Positions 1 through 5,932 of a DNA stretch of 7,835 nt are shown here, one piece after another. A model generated the notes under the pieces. The model was not told the origin of the DNA. It searched no databases and saw nothing but the letters and a program-made list of their open reading frames with translations. This DNA is from an uncultured Achromobacter sp. (lineage in GTDB: Bacteria > Pseudomonadota > Gammaproteobacteria > Burkholderiales > Burkholderiaceae_B), in the NCBI GenBank assembly GCA_913775005.1, contig CAJYKY010000063.1, positions 1 to 7,835 of the forward strand, written 5' to 3'. Numbering within the stretch: the first letter of the stretch is position 1; the number at the start of each line of letters is the position of its first letter. Made by a program: the position numbers and the translations under genes.

Positions 1-438
1 GCTTATGGTTTTCGCCGCTGGCTGCTGCGCTGCTTTGGCGCGCAGGTGGGCCGCAAGGTGCTGATCCGCCCGACCGCCACCGTGACGTATCCGTGGAAGG
101 TCGAGATCGGCGATTACGCCTGGATCGGTGACGACGCCGTGATCTACAGCCTGGGCCCGATCCACATCGGCGCGCATGCCGTGGTGTCGCAACGCAGCTA
201 TCTGTGCGCGGCCGATCACGATGCCGGTCAGCCCGATTTTCCGTTGCGCGAGCGCGCCGTGCGCGTCGAAGACGGCGCCTGGGTGGCCACGGACGTGTTC
301 GTGGGCCCGGGCGTCACGATCGGGCGCGAGGCCGTGGTGGGCGCGCGCAGTTCGGTGTTTCGCAACATGCCGGCCGCGATGGTGTGCCACGGCAACCCGT
401 GCCGGCCGGTGCGCCCCCGCCTGCCGACCGCGTCATGA
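1..438 (+). CDS. wcaF: WcaF-like exopolysaccharide O-acetyltransferase (5' partial)
   Basis: This is a left-handed beta-helix (hexapeptide-repeat) acyltransferase of the WcaF type, which transfers acetyl from acetyl-CoA to a sugar of an exopolysaccharide repeat unit in the cytoplasm. The frame is open from base 1, so the start lies outside the window; 145 residues remain, and by comparison with WcaF proteins of about 180 residues some 35-40 N-terminal residues are missing. The GTG at 46 is internal, because the upstream codons read as family-like sequence (YGFRRWLLRCFGAQVG). Visible marks are the ITYPWK-like segment (VTYPWKVEIGDYAWIGDD), repeated [IV]G-type hexapeptide turns, the likely catalytic His in LCAADHD (visible residue 73), and the C-terminal VGARSSVF...HGNPCRPV segment. 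It overlaps the next gene by ATGA, so the two are probably translationally coupled. The exact sugar acceptor is not known. Confidence 0.9.
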   Translation, partial: AYGFRRWLLRCFGAQVGRKVLIRPTATVTYPWKVEIGDYAWIGDDAVIYSLGPIHIGAHAVVSQRSYLCAADHDAGQPDFPLRERAVRVEDGAWVATDVFVGPGVTIGREAVVGARSSVFRNMPAAMVCHGNPCRPVRPRLPTAS

Positions 439-1703
439 AGATCCTGATCTACGGTATCAACTACGCGCCCGAGCTCACCGGCATCGGCAAGTACAGCGCC
501 GAGCTGGCCGAATGGATGGCCGCGCACGGGCATGAGGTCAGCGTGGTGACGGCGCCGCCGTATTACCCGCAGTGGCAGGTGCACGACGGGTATCGCGCGG
601 GCCGCTACCGCAAGGAAACGCGGCGCGGCGTGACGGTGCGGCGCGCGCCGCTGTGGGTGCCATCACGGCCCGGCGGCGTAAAGCGCTTGATTCATCTGGC
701 AAGCTTTGCCGTGTCCAGCCTGCCCTCGCTGTTGCGCGCGGCCGCAGGCCGGCCCGATGTGATTGTGGTGGTGGAACCCGCACTGTTCTGCGCCCCTGCT
801 GCGTGGCTTGCCGCAAGGCTGTGCGGCGCGCGCGCGTGGCTGCACATCCAGGATTACGAAGTGGACGCCGCGTTCGAGCTGGGCCTGCTTAAAGGCGCGG
901 GCCTGCGCGCGCTGGTCAAGCGCGGCGAGCGCTGGCTGATGCGGCGCTTTGACCGCGTATCAACGATTTCGAACCGGATGCTGGACCTGGCGGTGGCCAA
1001 AGGCGTGGACGCCGATCGTGCGGTACTGCTGCCGAACTGGATCGATGTCAACGCCATCACACCGCGTGCGGATAGCGGCGACTACCGGGCTGAACTCGGT
1101 ATACCCGCCGATGCGGTAGTGGCGCTGTATTCCGGCAATATGGGCGGCAAGCAGGGCTTGCAGACGCTGGCCGATGTGGCACAGCGGCTGGTGCACGACC
1201 CGCGTCTGTGGTTTGTGTTTTGCGGCCAGGGGCCCGAACGCACGCCGCTTCAAGCCGCTTGCGCGGGCTTGCAGCGCGTGGTCTTCCTGAACCTGCAACC
1301 GGCCGAGCGGCTGGGCGCGCTGCTGAACACCGCTGACATCCACTTGCTGCCACAACGCGCCGGCGCGGCGGATCTGGTGATGCCGTCCAAGCTCACCGGC
1401 ATGCTGGCCAGCGGCCGGCCGGTAGTGTGCGGCGCGGCGCCCGGCACCGAGCTGGCCAGCGTCGTCACGCACTGCGGTTTGTTGACGCCCCCCGAAGATG
1501 CCGAGGCGATGGCAGAAGCCATACGCAAGCTCAGCTGCAACGCACAGGTGCGCGAAACGCTGGGCGCGGCGGCCCGTCTGTACGCGCTGAAGTATCTGCA
1601 TGTGGATGCGGTGCTGGCGGCGGCAGAACGCGAGTTTGCGGCCGTCGTGGGCGCCAAGGCAACCCGTTCGCTGGATGCGCGGACACGCGAGGGGGATGTT
1701 TGA
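435..1703 (+). CDS. wcaI: WcaI-like GT4 family glycosyltransferase
   Basis: This is a GT-B fold glycosyltransferase of 422 residues, close in layout to the colanic acid enzyme WcaI (about 407 residues). It would add a sugar from a nucleotide-sugar to a lipid-linked exopolysaccharide intermediate at the inner face of the cytoplasmic membrane. The N-terminal domain begins MKILIYGINYAPELTGIGKY and continues with APPYYPQWQV (40-49) and the family-typical LHIQDYEVDA (136-145). The C-terminal donor-binding domain has LYSGNMGGKQGL (231-242), FCGQGPE (262-268) and LVMPSKLTGMLASGRPVV (314-331). The start at 435 is chosen because it begins exactly with the conserved family N-terminus; the ATG lies in the stop of the acetyltransferase and has no clear Shine-Dalgarno, which fits coupling. 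Open sequence upstream in this frame is only shadow. The donor sugar (fucose in E. coli) cannot be read from sequence. It is probably the last gene of the operon. Confidence 0.93.
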   Translation: MKILIYGINYAPELTGIGKYSAELAEWMAAHGHEVSVVTAPPYYPQWQVHDGYRAGRYRKETRRGVTVRRAPLWVPSRPGGVKRLIHLASFAVSSLPSLLRAAAGRPDVIVVVEPALFCAPAAWLAARLCGARAWLHIQDYEVDAAFELGLLKGAGLRALVKRGERWLMRRFDRVSTISNRMLDLAVAKGVDADRAVLLPNWIDVNAITPRADSGDYRAELGIPADAVVALYSGNMGGKQGLQTLADVAQRLVHDPRLWFVFCGQGPERTPLQAACAGLQRVVFLNLQPAERLGALLNTADIHLLPQRAGAADLVMPSKLTGMLASGRPVVCGAAPGTELASVVTHCGLLTPPEDAEAMAEAIRKLSCNAQVRETLGAAARLYALKYLHVDAVLAAAEREFAAVVGAKATRSLDARTREGDV

Positions 1704-1710
1704 GGGTGGA

Positions 1711-1785
1711 TCGATGCGCGAAGTGATGCGCGGAGTTGATGCGTGGAATTGATGCGTGGAATTGATGCGTGGAATTGATGCATTA
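1711..1785 (+). repeat. 13-bp tandem repeat, about 5.7 copies
   Basis: Units start at 1711, 1724, 1737, 1750, 1763 and 1776. Three central copies are identical (TGATGCGTGGAAT), the two on the left are diverged (TCGATGCGCGAAG, TGATGCGCGGAGT), and the last is cut off after TGATGC. The array lies in the 126-bp space between the WcaI-like gene and the convergent regulator gene, just before a terminator-like hairpin. Because 13 is not a multiple of three and the array is outside genes, copy-number change would be tolerated; it looks like a minisatellite made by slippage. No function is evident. Confidence 0.9.
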
Positions 1786-1787
1786 CC

Positions 1788-1816
1788 AAGGGCGCCCCGG
1801 TTCACGCGGCGCCCTT
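1788..1816. terminator. Hairpin terminator shared by convergent genes
   Basis: AAGGGCGCC (1788-1796) and GGCGCCCTT (1808-1816) form a perfect 9-bp stem with an 11-nt loop. It lies 84 nt after the WcaI-like stop codon on the + strand and 13 nt after the regulator stop codon on the - strand. The following + strand sequence (GTTCATT) is only weakly T-rich and the - strand has no T-tract, so termination may be partial or need Rho. The position between two converging genes makes a bidirectional terminator the simplest reading. Confidence 0.65.
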
Positions 1817-1829
1817 GTTCATTAGCCAT

Positions 1830-2495
1830 TCAAGCGGGGCTATCCACCTTGCCCTGCGGCGCTGCGCCGCCGCCCCTGACCAGCCCCATCTGCACGGCGA
1901 TATAGGCCGCCTCGGCCTGGTTGCGTGCGTTCAGCTTCCAATACAGCGTGCGTGCGTGACTCTTGACGGTAGCGACCGATATGCCGACCTGCTGGCCAAT
2001 TTCGCGCATGGTCTTGCCTTGCACCAGCAATTGCAGAATCTCTTCCTGGCGCTGCGTCAATTCACGTAGTTCAGGCACTGCGCTTTGCACGGCGCCTGGC
2101 GTGCGCCCTGCGGGTTGCGGATAGCATTCCCCGCCCGCCATCACCAGGCTTACCGCCGCGGCCAGCGCATCGGGGTTGGACGCCTTGGGTAAGTAGCCCG
2201 CCACCCCCGCGCGCGCGCAGGTGCCCATGACGGACTGGTCTAAAACCGAATACAGCACCAACACCAATCGGGGCATGAAAAACGCCATCGACTGCGAAAT
2301 CAGCCCGATGTCCTGCTCGGCCACGCCGCTGCAACCCACGACCAGTAATTCCACCGGGCGGTTGATCGAACTGGACATATTGAGCAGGTGGGCTGGCGAA
2401 ATGGCCAGAATGTCGTCGGCGTTTCGTACACGTTCCAAGACGTGCTGGATTGCGACGCGCAGCAAAGCGTAGTCTTCGATCAGTACGGTTGTCAT
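1830..2495 (-). CDS. Atypical LuxR/NarL-type response regulator, no phospho-Asp (regulator 1)
   Basis: This is a 221-residue DNA-binding transcription regulator. Residues 1-125 have the receiver-domain pattern: an acidic pair in LIED (E7, D8), hydrophobic strand LLVV (50-53) and the conserved Lys in GYLPKAS (K104). The position that normally holds the phospho-accepting Asp is G54 (LLVVGCSG). The C-terminal LuxR helix-turn-helix spans about 146-203 (LTQRQEEILQLLVQGKT, then GISVATVKSHARTLY). The start at 2495 was chosen because MTTVLIED aligns with the start of the neighbouring paralogue (MAKMVLIE); a 58-residue in-frame extension to 2669 looks non-coding. The Shine-Dalgarno is weak (AAGG about 11 nt upstream). 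It is convergent with the polysaccharide operon and followed by its paralogue upstream, 356 bp away. It probably acts without phosphorylation. The targets are unknown; exopolysaccharide genes are a guess from position. Confidence 0.9.
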   Translation of the reverse strand: MTTVLIEDYALLRVAIQHVLERVRNADDILAISPAHLLNMSSSINRPVELLVVGCSGVAEQDIGLISQSMAFFMPRLVLVLYSVLDQSVMGTCARAGVAGYLPKASNPDALAAAVSLVMAGGECYPQPAGRTPGAVQSAVPELRELTQRQEEILQLLVQGKTMREIGQQVGISVATVKSHARTLYWKLNARNQAEAAYIAVQMGLVRGGGAAPQGKVDSPA

Positions 2496-2647
2496 CCCGG
2501 GAAGAACCTTGTGACACATGGCCCATACACGGTCCCATGACGTCGGCGCATCACGCTGCAAGCGCAGGTTCATGTGCGGCGACGACCCCAGGGGAATCTC
2601 GTCCGCGCTATTGGATCTTGATGGCGAGAGATTGTGATTCGCGCTCT

Positions 2648-2677
2648 CAACCCATGCTTGCGGACACAACCCATGCT
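2648..2677 (-). promoter_or_regulatory. Direct repeat AGCATGGGTTG x2, candidate operator
   Basis: CAACCCATGCT occurs at 2648-2658 and again, unchanged, at 2667-2677; on the coding strand of regulator 1 this is AGCATGGGTTG twice, 19 bp apart (about two helical turns). It lies about 155-180 bp upstream of the chosen start of regulator 1. Two identical sites on one helix face suit cooperative binding of a dimeric regulator, possibly one of the two LuxR-type proteins. Function is inferred only from pattern and position. Confidence 0.4.
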
Positions 2678-2731
2678 ATCAGCGGCTACGTTCGCTGAAT
2701 CTCGTTCAGGAGGATGATTGGAGGAGGAAAG

Positions 2732-2752
2732 CCGCAGCAGGAAAGGCTGCGG
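2732..2752 (-). terminator. Hairpin with pyrimidine tail after regulator 2
   Basis: CCGCAGC (2732-2738) and GCTGCGG (2746-2752) form a perfect 7-bp stem with a 7-nt loop. On the - strand the stem is followed by CTTTCCTCCTCC, which is pyrimidine-rich but not a true T-run. It lies about 100 nt downstream of the regulator 2 stop codon, so it may be a weak intrinsic terminator separating the two regulator transcripts. Confidence 0.4.
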
Positions 2753-2791
2753 GACCTGCGATGTATGACCTAGGCGGATTGGCTGGGCGAA

Positions 2792-2828
2792 CCCGGAAGC
2801 CAGAACAGACCTGTTCCTGGCCACCGGG
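2792..2828 (-). terminator. Long hairpin in the 3' region of regulator 2
   Basis: CCCGG (2792-2796) pairs with CCGGG (2824-2828); after a 2x2 internal loop, 2799-2807 pairs with 2812-2821 with one bulged base (2816), closing a 4-nt loop. The 14-bp structure starts about 23 nt after the regulator 2 stop codon on the - strand. No T-run follows, so it is either a transcript-stabilising 3' structure or part of a factor-dependent end, rather than a classical intrinsic terminator. Confidence 0.4.
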
Positions 2829-2851
2829 CAGGCGGCGCCGCCGTCGATCAA

Positions 2852-3601
2852 TTACCCGACTTTGCGCCCATAGAGCTGCCCGGCATCCACGTCCCTGCCA
2901 TTGGGTTCATGCCATTCCAGCGTGGCGCCGCGTTGCAGCGCTGCATAGACGGCTTCGCCCTTGTTCTTGACATGCAGGCGTTGATAAAGCGTGCACGCAT
3001 GCGTCTTGGCCGTGGCGACCGAAATATTGAGCATCCGGCTGACGGTCTTGATCGGATACCCCCTGGCAAGCAGCACCAGCACTTCGTATTGACGAGGCGT
3101 GATCTGAAGCAGCTGAGCCCCCGCGCTGACCGGCATGGTGCCCTTGGAGGACACATCGTCGGCATCACGGGAAGGCAGGGCGCAGACCGTGGCGGCAGGC
3201 GCTTGCAATGCCTGCTCGCTGGGAAAGCATTGTCCGCCCGCCATGACCAGGCGGATAGCGGCTTCAAGAATCTCGACCGAGGCGGTCTTCATCAGGCAGC
3301 CGTATACGCTTGCGCCAGGCAGGCCCTGCACCGGCATGGGCAGGGGCATGACATCCGTCAACAGCAGAATCCGCTTGGGCGTCAGAACGCGCTGGATTTC
3401 ATGCAGCGCGCTCCATGCTTCGTCGGTATCCACTGGCAAACCATAGATCAGAAGATCGGCGCCAGCGTGCGCGCCATCGGCCTTGGAAATATCCGCAAGG
3501 CCCATCCCCTCGATCTCCCACACATCATCCAACTTGCTAAGTATCTGCCACAACCCCAACCGCAAGAGCGGATGGGCTTCAATCAGGACCATCTTGGCCA
3601 T
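2852..3601 (-). CDS. Atypical LuxR/NarL-type response regulator, no phospho-Asp (regulator 2)
   Basis: This 249-residue regulator is a paralogue of the gene at 1830-2495. The receiver-like part (1-126) begins MAKMVLIEAH, keeps E8 but has A9 instead of a second acidic residue, and has Gly at residue 54 (LLIYGLPVD), where the phosphorylated Asp is expected; the conserved Lys is K105 (GCLMKTAS). The linker (about 127-166) is longer than in the paralogue. The LuxR helix-turn-helix spans about 167-224 (ITPRQYEVLVLLARGYP, then NISVATAKTHACTLYQRL). The start at 3601 has a strong Shine-Dalgarno, GGGAGG at 3607-3612, 5 nt away, which excludes the later Met4. Shared features with the paralogue (LVMAGG and ISVAT..K.HA.TLY) point to duplication. 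It probably binds DNA constitutively or through a non-phosphate signal; the targets are unknown. Confidence 0.92.
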   Translation of the reverse strand: MAKMVLIEAHPLLRLGLWQILSKLDDVWEIEGMGLADISKADGAHAGADLLIYGLPVDTDEAWSALHEIQRVLTPKRILLLTDVMPLPMPVQGLPGASVYGCLMKTASVEILEAAIRLVMAGGQCFPSEQALQAPAATVCALPSRDADDVSSKGTMPVSAGAQLLQITPRQYEVLVLLARGYPIKTVSRMLNISVATAKTHACTLYQRLHVKNKGEAVYAALQRGATLEWHEPNGRDVDAGQLYGRKVG

Positions 3602-3637
3602 GGTGTCCTCCCGGTTTTTCGACGGGCCTAGAAGGGA

Positions 3638-3666
3638 TCTTCGCTGTGCTGAAGACTATTTTTTTT
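3638..3666 (+). terminator. Weak hairpin plus T8 tract, antisense to regulator 2 leader
   Basis: TCTTC (3638-3642) and GAAGA (3651-3655) form a 5-bp stem with an 8-nt loop; on the + strand a run of eight T follows at 3659-3666. It could stop transcripts moving rightwards out of the antisense strand of the regulator 2 gene. The stem is short and AT-rich, and no + strand gene ends here. The first arm can instead pair with GAAG at 3631-3634, so two exclusive hairpins exist in the 5' leader of regulator 2. Confidence 0.25.
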
Positions 3667-3774
3667 CCAGCCCTGCGGGGGTGGTCCGCAATATCCCGGA
3701 ATATCTAATGACGCTGGACCGGGGCATTTGGGCTGGGCAACTTTGGTAGCCAACATAACGGATGGCATGAACCC

Positions 3775-3803
3775 ATCTTATGGTTCGAAACTTGCAAAAT
3801 CAA
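3775..3803 (-). promoter_or_regulatory. Candidate sigma-70 promoter for regulator 2
   Basis: On the - strand, TTGATT (3798-3803) and TAAGAT (3775-3780) are separated by 17 bp. Each hexamer matches the consensus at four of six positions. Transcription from here would give a leader of roughly 165 nt before the regulator 2 start codon. The -10 overlaps an ATGGGTT motif (3770-3776) that also occurs in the direct repeat upstream of regulator 1. The region is AT-rich, so a chance match is quite possible. Confidence 0.3.
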
Positions 3804-4006
3804 GACGTTTCAGGGCGATATAATCCGATAAAAACAGAAATCATTCGTTAGCCTTAATCACCCTCGTAAATAGGGATGAGAGCGCATCCTCAGCCTTTAA
3901 GCTGCTAGGGTAAGCACCAACCCCCCCCTTGCGCAGCGCCCTCTTCCCTCTATGGGAGACTGCCCTGAACGCCAATATCAGCGGGGCTCAGGCTTGTCTT
4001 CCAAGC

Positions 4007-4044
4007 AAAAAAAAGGCCACGGCGGGCTACCCGCCCGACGCGGC
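4007..4044 (-). terminator. Intrinsic terminator of the formyltransferase-like gene
   Basis: Reading the - strand, GGCGGG (4030-4035) and CCCGCC (4021-4026) form a stem with a 3-nt loop; an outer stem GCCGC (4040-4044) with GTGGC (4016-4020) adds five pairs, one of them G-U, across a 4-nt bulge. One base later comes a run of eight T (the A-run at 4007-4014). It lies about 120 nt after the stop codon of the 4166-5767 gene and is the clearest intrinsic terminator in the window. Confidence 0.8.
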
Positions 4045-4165
4045 ACGAACGACAGATTTCTGACGGAAAAACTGTCTAGATGTTTCCACGGACACACGAC
4101 GCCCGAGCGGCGGGCGCTTATTCGAAATATAGGTAACATTTTTATTTTAGTGCCGGACCTGTTAT

Positions 4166-5767
4166 TTACTCCATATAGGCGAAGTCAAATACCGTATGCC
4201 CCCCCTGATGGTGCCAATGGTGCATTGAAGCATGACGCTTCCTCAGGAAACTGGCGTAGTGGATTTCGCCATCCGTTTCTACATACGTCGAGGGCGTGAG
4301 CTCTTCGATACGGTTGAGCGACACACCCTTGCCGTAGTGGCAAAAGCCTTGGTACTGGGCGCAGCGGATCACCTCTCCGCTAGGCGAGACAACGATCCCC
4401 GCGTTGCGGGCACGCATCGGGTTGCGAACGATGGGGTTGCAGGCATGCGGCGTCCACTCGGTCGAACGCGGCGAATCGGAGAAAAACGCGAATAACTCGT
4501 CGCAATGACTTTGGCCGTCGGTTCGATCGATATTTGTTAATAACCACCAGTATTCTCCGTGTTTAAAAATAATGGTATCCACGGCGGATATATTGGTCAT
4601 TAACGTGACATCAAGCTCCCATTTCAGCGGAAATTCGGTGCATTTCCACAGCTCTATACTGCGATTTCCACACGTTTCCGGCACCATGTACGTGACGCCA
4701 TCGTGCTCAAAAATATACGGAAAAGATAAATGATAGGGCAGGTTCAGCGCGGTGCCCAACAGCCGGAAAGCCCCGTCGGAGTAGGTCGCAACCGAGATCG
4801 TGCCCTTGCGCGACGTAAAATCGTAATCTTCAAAAAATATATACGGTTTTTTATCGTGCGTATAAACAAAAGGGTCAGCAAAAAATCGGCCCTTCGGCGG
4901 TTGCAGCACCATCGCTTCTGAAACCACGGCTTGCTGACGCGATGACGGGAACATGCCAATCCGCCAGCGCACATTGCGTTTCATGATGCGCCGCACAATC
5001 AAATCGGATATTAACCAGGCCTGCCGCGCGATATAAGCGGCGCTATCCCACTCCGCAGGATCGGCGCGGCGCGGCCCGCTCATGATCTGCATGTCCGGCG
5101 CCGCCGGGCCCTGCCTGGCGCGGGCCAGCGCCTGCAAGGCGTCGTAGACCATGAAATTTCCCAGGCTGAATGCGCGAGCCTGATTTTTCAACCAGAACAC
5201 TTCCGTGTTGAAACTGCGCTGGTCCAGCAGCTCGTCCTGATCTGCTTCGCGGCCCACGCGCCACAGTTTCACCGTGGTGTGATCTTCGCGCTGGAAAACC
5301 TCCCAGAATCCGGCGTAGCGGCTCGTCGACACGGCAATGTCGGAATAGCTCAATTGCCACACGCCCAAACGTGCCCAATCGGCCATCTGCGCGCGCGTGG
5401 CGCTGGATGCGCCCAGCGTGATCACCAGATCCAGCCCCAACGCCGCCACGGCGTCCTGCTCGCCCGGCACTGGCAGTCCGGGCTCCAACGGCATCACGGG
5501 AACGGTGGAAGGCAGCCGGCCGCGCATATCCGCGCAGGCCAGCATTTGGCGCTGCTTGGCCGGCAACATGCGAGCCTCGAAGCGCGACAGCGTGCCGAAC
5601 AGGGCTTTGACGCCCAGCCGGGGCGCCTTCACGTCGCCCTCGGCCGTCATCACGAGCAAGGCGGAGATGACGAAGTCCTGACTATGGATCAGCCACTCCA
5701 CCATCTCATGCATCCAGCCGGGTTGCTCATACCCGTCAACCAGCAGTCCCACTCGGTAGATCTTCAT
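4166..5767 (-). CDS. Formyltransferase-like / beta-propeller (GINT1-type) two-domain protein
   Basis: This 533-residue protein has no signal peptide or membrane segment. The N-terminal part (about 1-215) resembles formyltransferase-like domains found in surface-glycan loci: MKIYRVGLLVDGYEQPGWM, a strand LDLVITLGAS (112-121), and GVWQLSYSDI...YAGFWEVFQRE (135-161). From memory, relatives have an HHGD-type motif where this protein reads SYSD (140-143), so the active site may be altered. The C-terminal part (about 280-533) has propeller-type repeats: RFFADPFVY (294-302), HLSFPYIFEHDGVTYMVPET (346-365), VDTIIFKHGEYWWL (396-409), RNAGIVVSPSGEV (454-466); this matches the N-terminal domain of glucosamine inositolphosphorylceramide transferases and GH43-like folds. 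The start at 5767 has AGGAG (5776-5780) 8 nt upstream. The AT-rich 3' half contrasts with the GC-rich 5' half. It is monocistronic, with its own terminator. A role in glycan modification is inferred; the substrate is unknown. Confidence 0.85.
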   Translation of the reverse strand: MKIYRVGLLVDGYEQPGWMHEMVEWLIHSQDFVISALLVMTAEGDVKAPRLGVKALFGTLSRFEARMLPAKQRQMLACADMRGRLPSTVPVMPLEPGLPVPGEQDAVAALGLDLVITLGASSATRAQMADWARLGVWQLSYSDIAVSTSRYAGFWEVFQREDHTTVKLWRVGREADQDELLDQRSFNTEVFWLKNQARAFSLGNFMVYDALQALARARQGPAAPDMQIMSGPRRADPAEWDSAAYIARQAWLISDLIVRRIMKRNVRWRIGMFPSSRQQAVVSEAMVLQPPKGRFFADPFVYTHDKKPYIFFEDYDFTSRKGTISVATYSDGAFRLLGTALNLPYHLSFPYIFEHDGVTYMVPETCGNRSIELWKCTEFPLKWELDVTLMTNISAVDTIIFKHGEYWWLLTNIDRTDGQSHCDELFAFFSDSPRSTEWTPHACNPIVRNPMRARNAGIVVSPSGEVIRCAQYQGFCHYGKGVSLNRIEELTPSTYVETDGEIHYASFLRKRHASMHHWHHQGGHTVFDFAYME

Positions 5768-5809
5768 TTGTCCTGCTCCTGTGTCAGGGCGTGCTTAGCG
5801 TCGGTGCTT

Positions 5810-5821
5810 TGCATCGATGCA
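5810..5821. promoter_or_regulatory. Perfect 12-bp palindrome TGCATCGATGCA
   Basis: The sequence equals its own reverse complement over 12 bases and lies 42 bp upstream of the start codon of the formyltransferase-like gene, where an operator would act. It could bind a dimeric regulator. No known regulator is assigned, and a chance palindrome cannot be excluded. Confidence 0.3.
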
Positions 5822-5932
5822 TCTATGTCTACGCGCTGATACTGCGGCGTTTTGGCCGCGCCTTCCAGACCACATTCATCCTAGGGCCGCCGCCCGAGGA
5901 CGAACGGCTCAGCCCCCTTCCCGTGGCCGAGG

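Larger units (their letters stand above)
2496..2851. other. Intergenic spacer between the two LuxR-type genes
   Basis: No convincing gene lies in these 356 bp; the open frames here look like shadows or extensions. Reading on the - strand, it first holds structured sequence after the stop of regulator 2 (hairpins at 2792-2828 and 2732-2752), then the likely upstream control region of regulator 1 with an 11-bp direct repeat at 2648-2677. No confident -35/-10 pair was found. A perfect 12-bp GC palindrome, GGCGGCGCCGCC, lies at 2831-2842 next to the stop codon of regulator 2. Confidence 0.6.
3602..4165. other. AT-rich intergenic region with several hairpins
   Basis: No credible gene lies in these 564 bp. 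The composition is clearly lower in GC than the flanks (for example 22 of 60 bases are G/C in 3781-3840). From left to right it holds the leader of regulator 2, with competing short hairpins and an 8-base A-tract on that strand (3631-3666); an inverted repeat GATGG-N7-CCATC (3761-3777); a perfect TATAAT on the + strand (3819-3824) with no good -35; small hairpins GGATG-N6-CATCC (3874-3889) and CAGC-N6-GCTG (3891-3904); the terminator of the downstream-reading gene (4007-4044); and a 6-bp stem CGCCCG/CGGGCG (4100-4116). A small RNA is possible but not shown. Confidence 0.6.

Noticed and set aside
1711..1785. CRISPR array
   Set aside because: The 13-bp units are directly adjacent with no spacers, so this is a simple tandem repeat.
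960..1829. Long - strand open frame (289 codons) opposite the WcaI-like gene
   Set aside because: The + strand frame matches WcaI throughout; the - strand frame starts in the repeat/terminator region and gives a repetitive, non-family protein.
2496..2669. 58-residue N-terminal extension of regulator 1
   Set aside because: The paralogue begins at the position equivalent to 2495, the extension shows no receiver-like sequence, and it would run through the 11-bp repeat region used here as candidate control DNA.
2570..2851. - strand open frame of 93 codons between the two regulators
   Set aside because: It begins in the 3' hairpin region of regulator 2 and has no family resemblance or ribosome site.
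3952..4165. Mobile element or integration scar explaining the AT-rich segment
   Set aside because: No transposase or integrase, no terminal inverted repeats and no target-site duplication could be found around the segment.
3952..4299. + strand open frame of 115 codons
   Set aside because: It covers the terminator hairpin and the end of the opposite-strand gene; no ribosome site and no recognisable motif.
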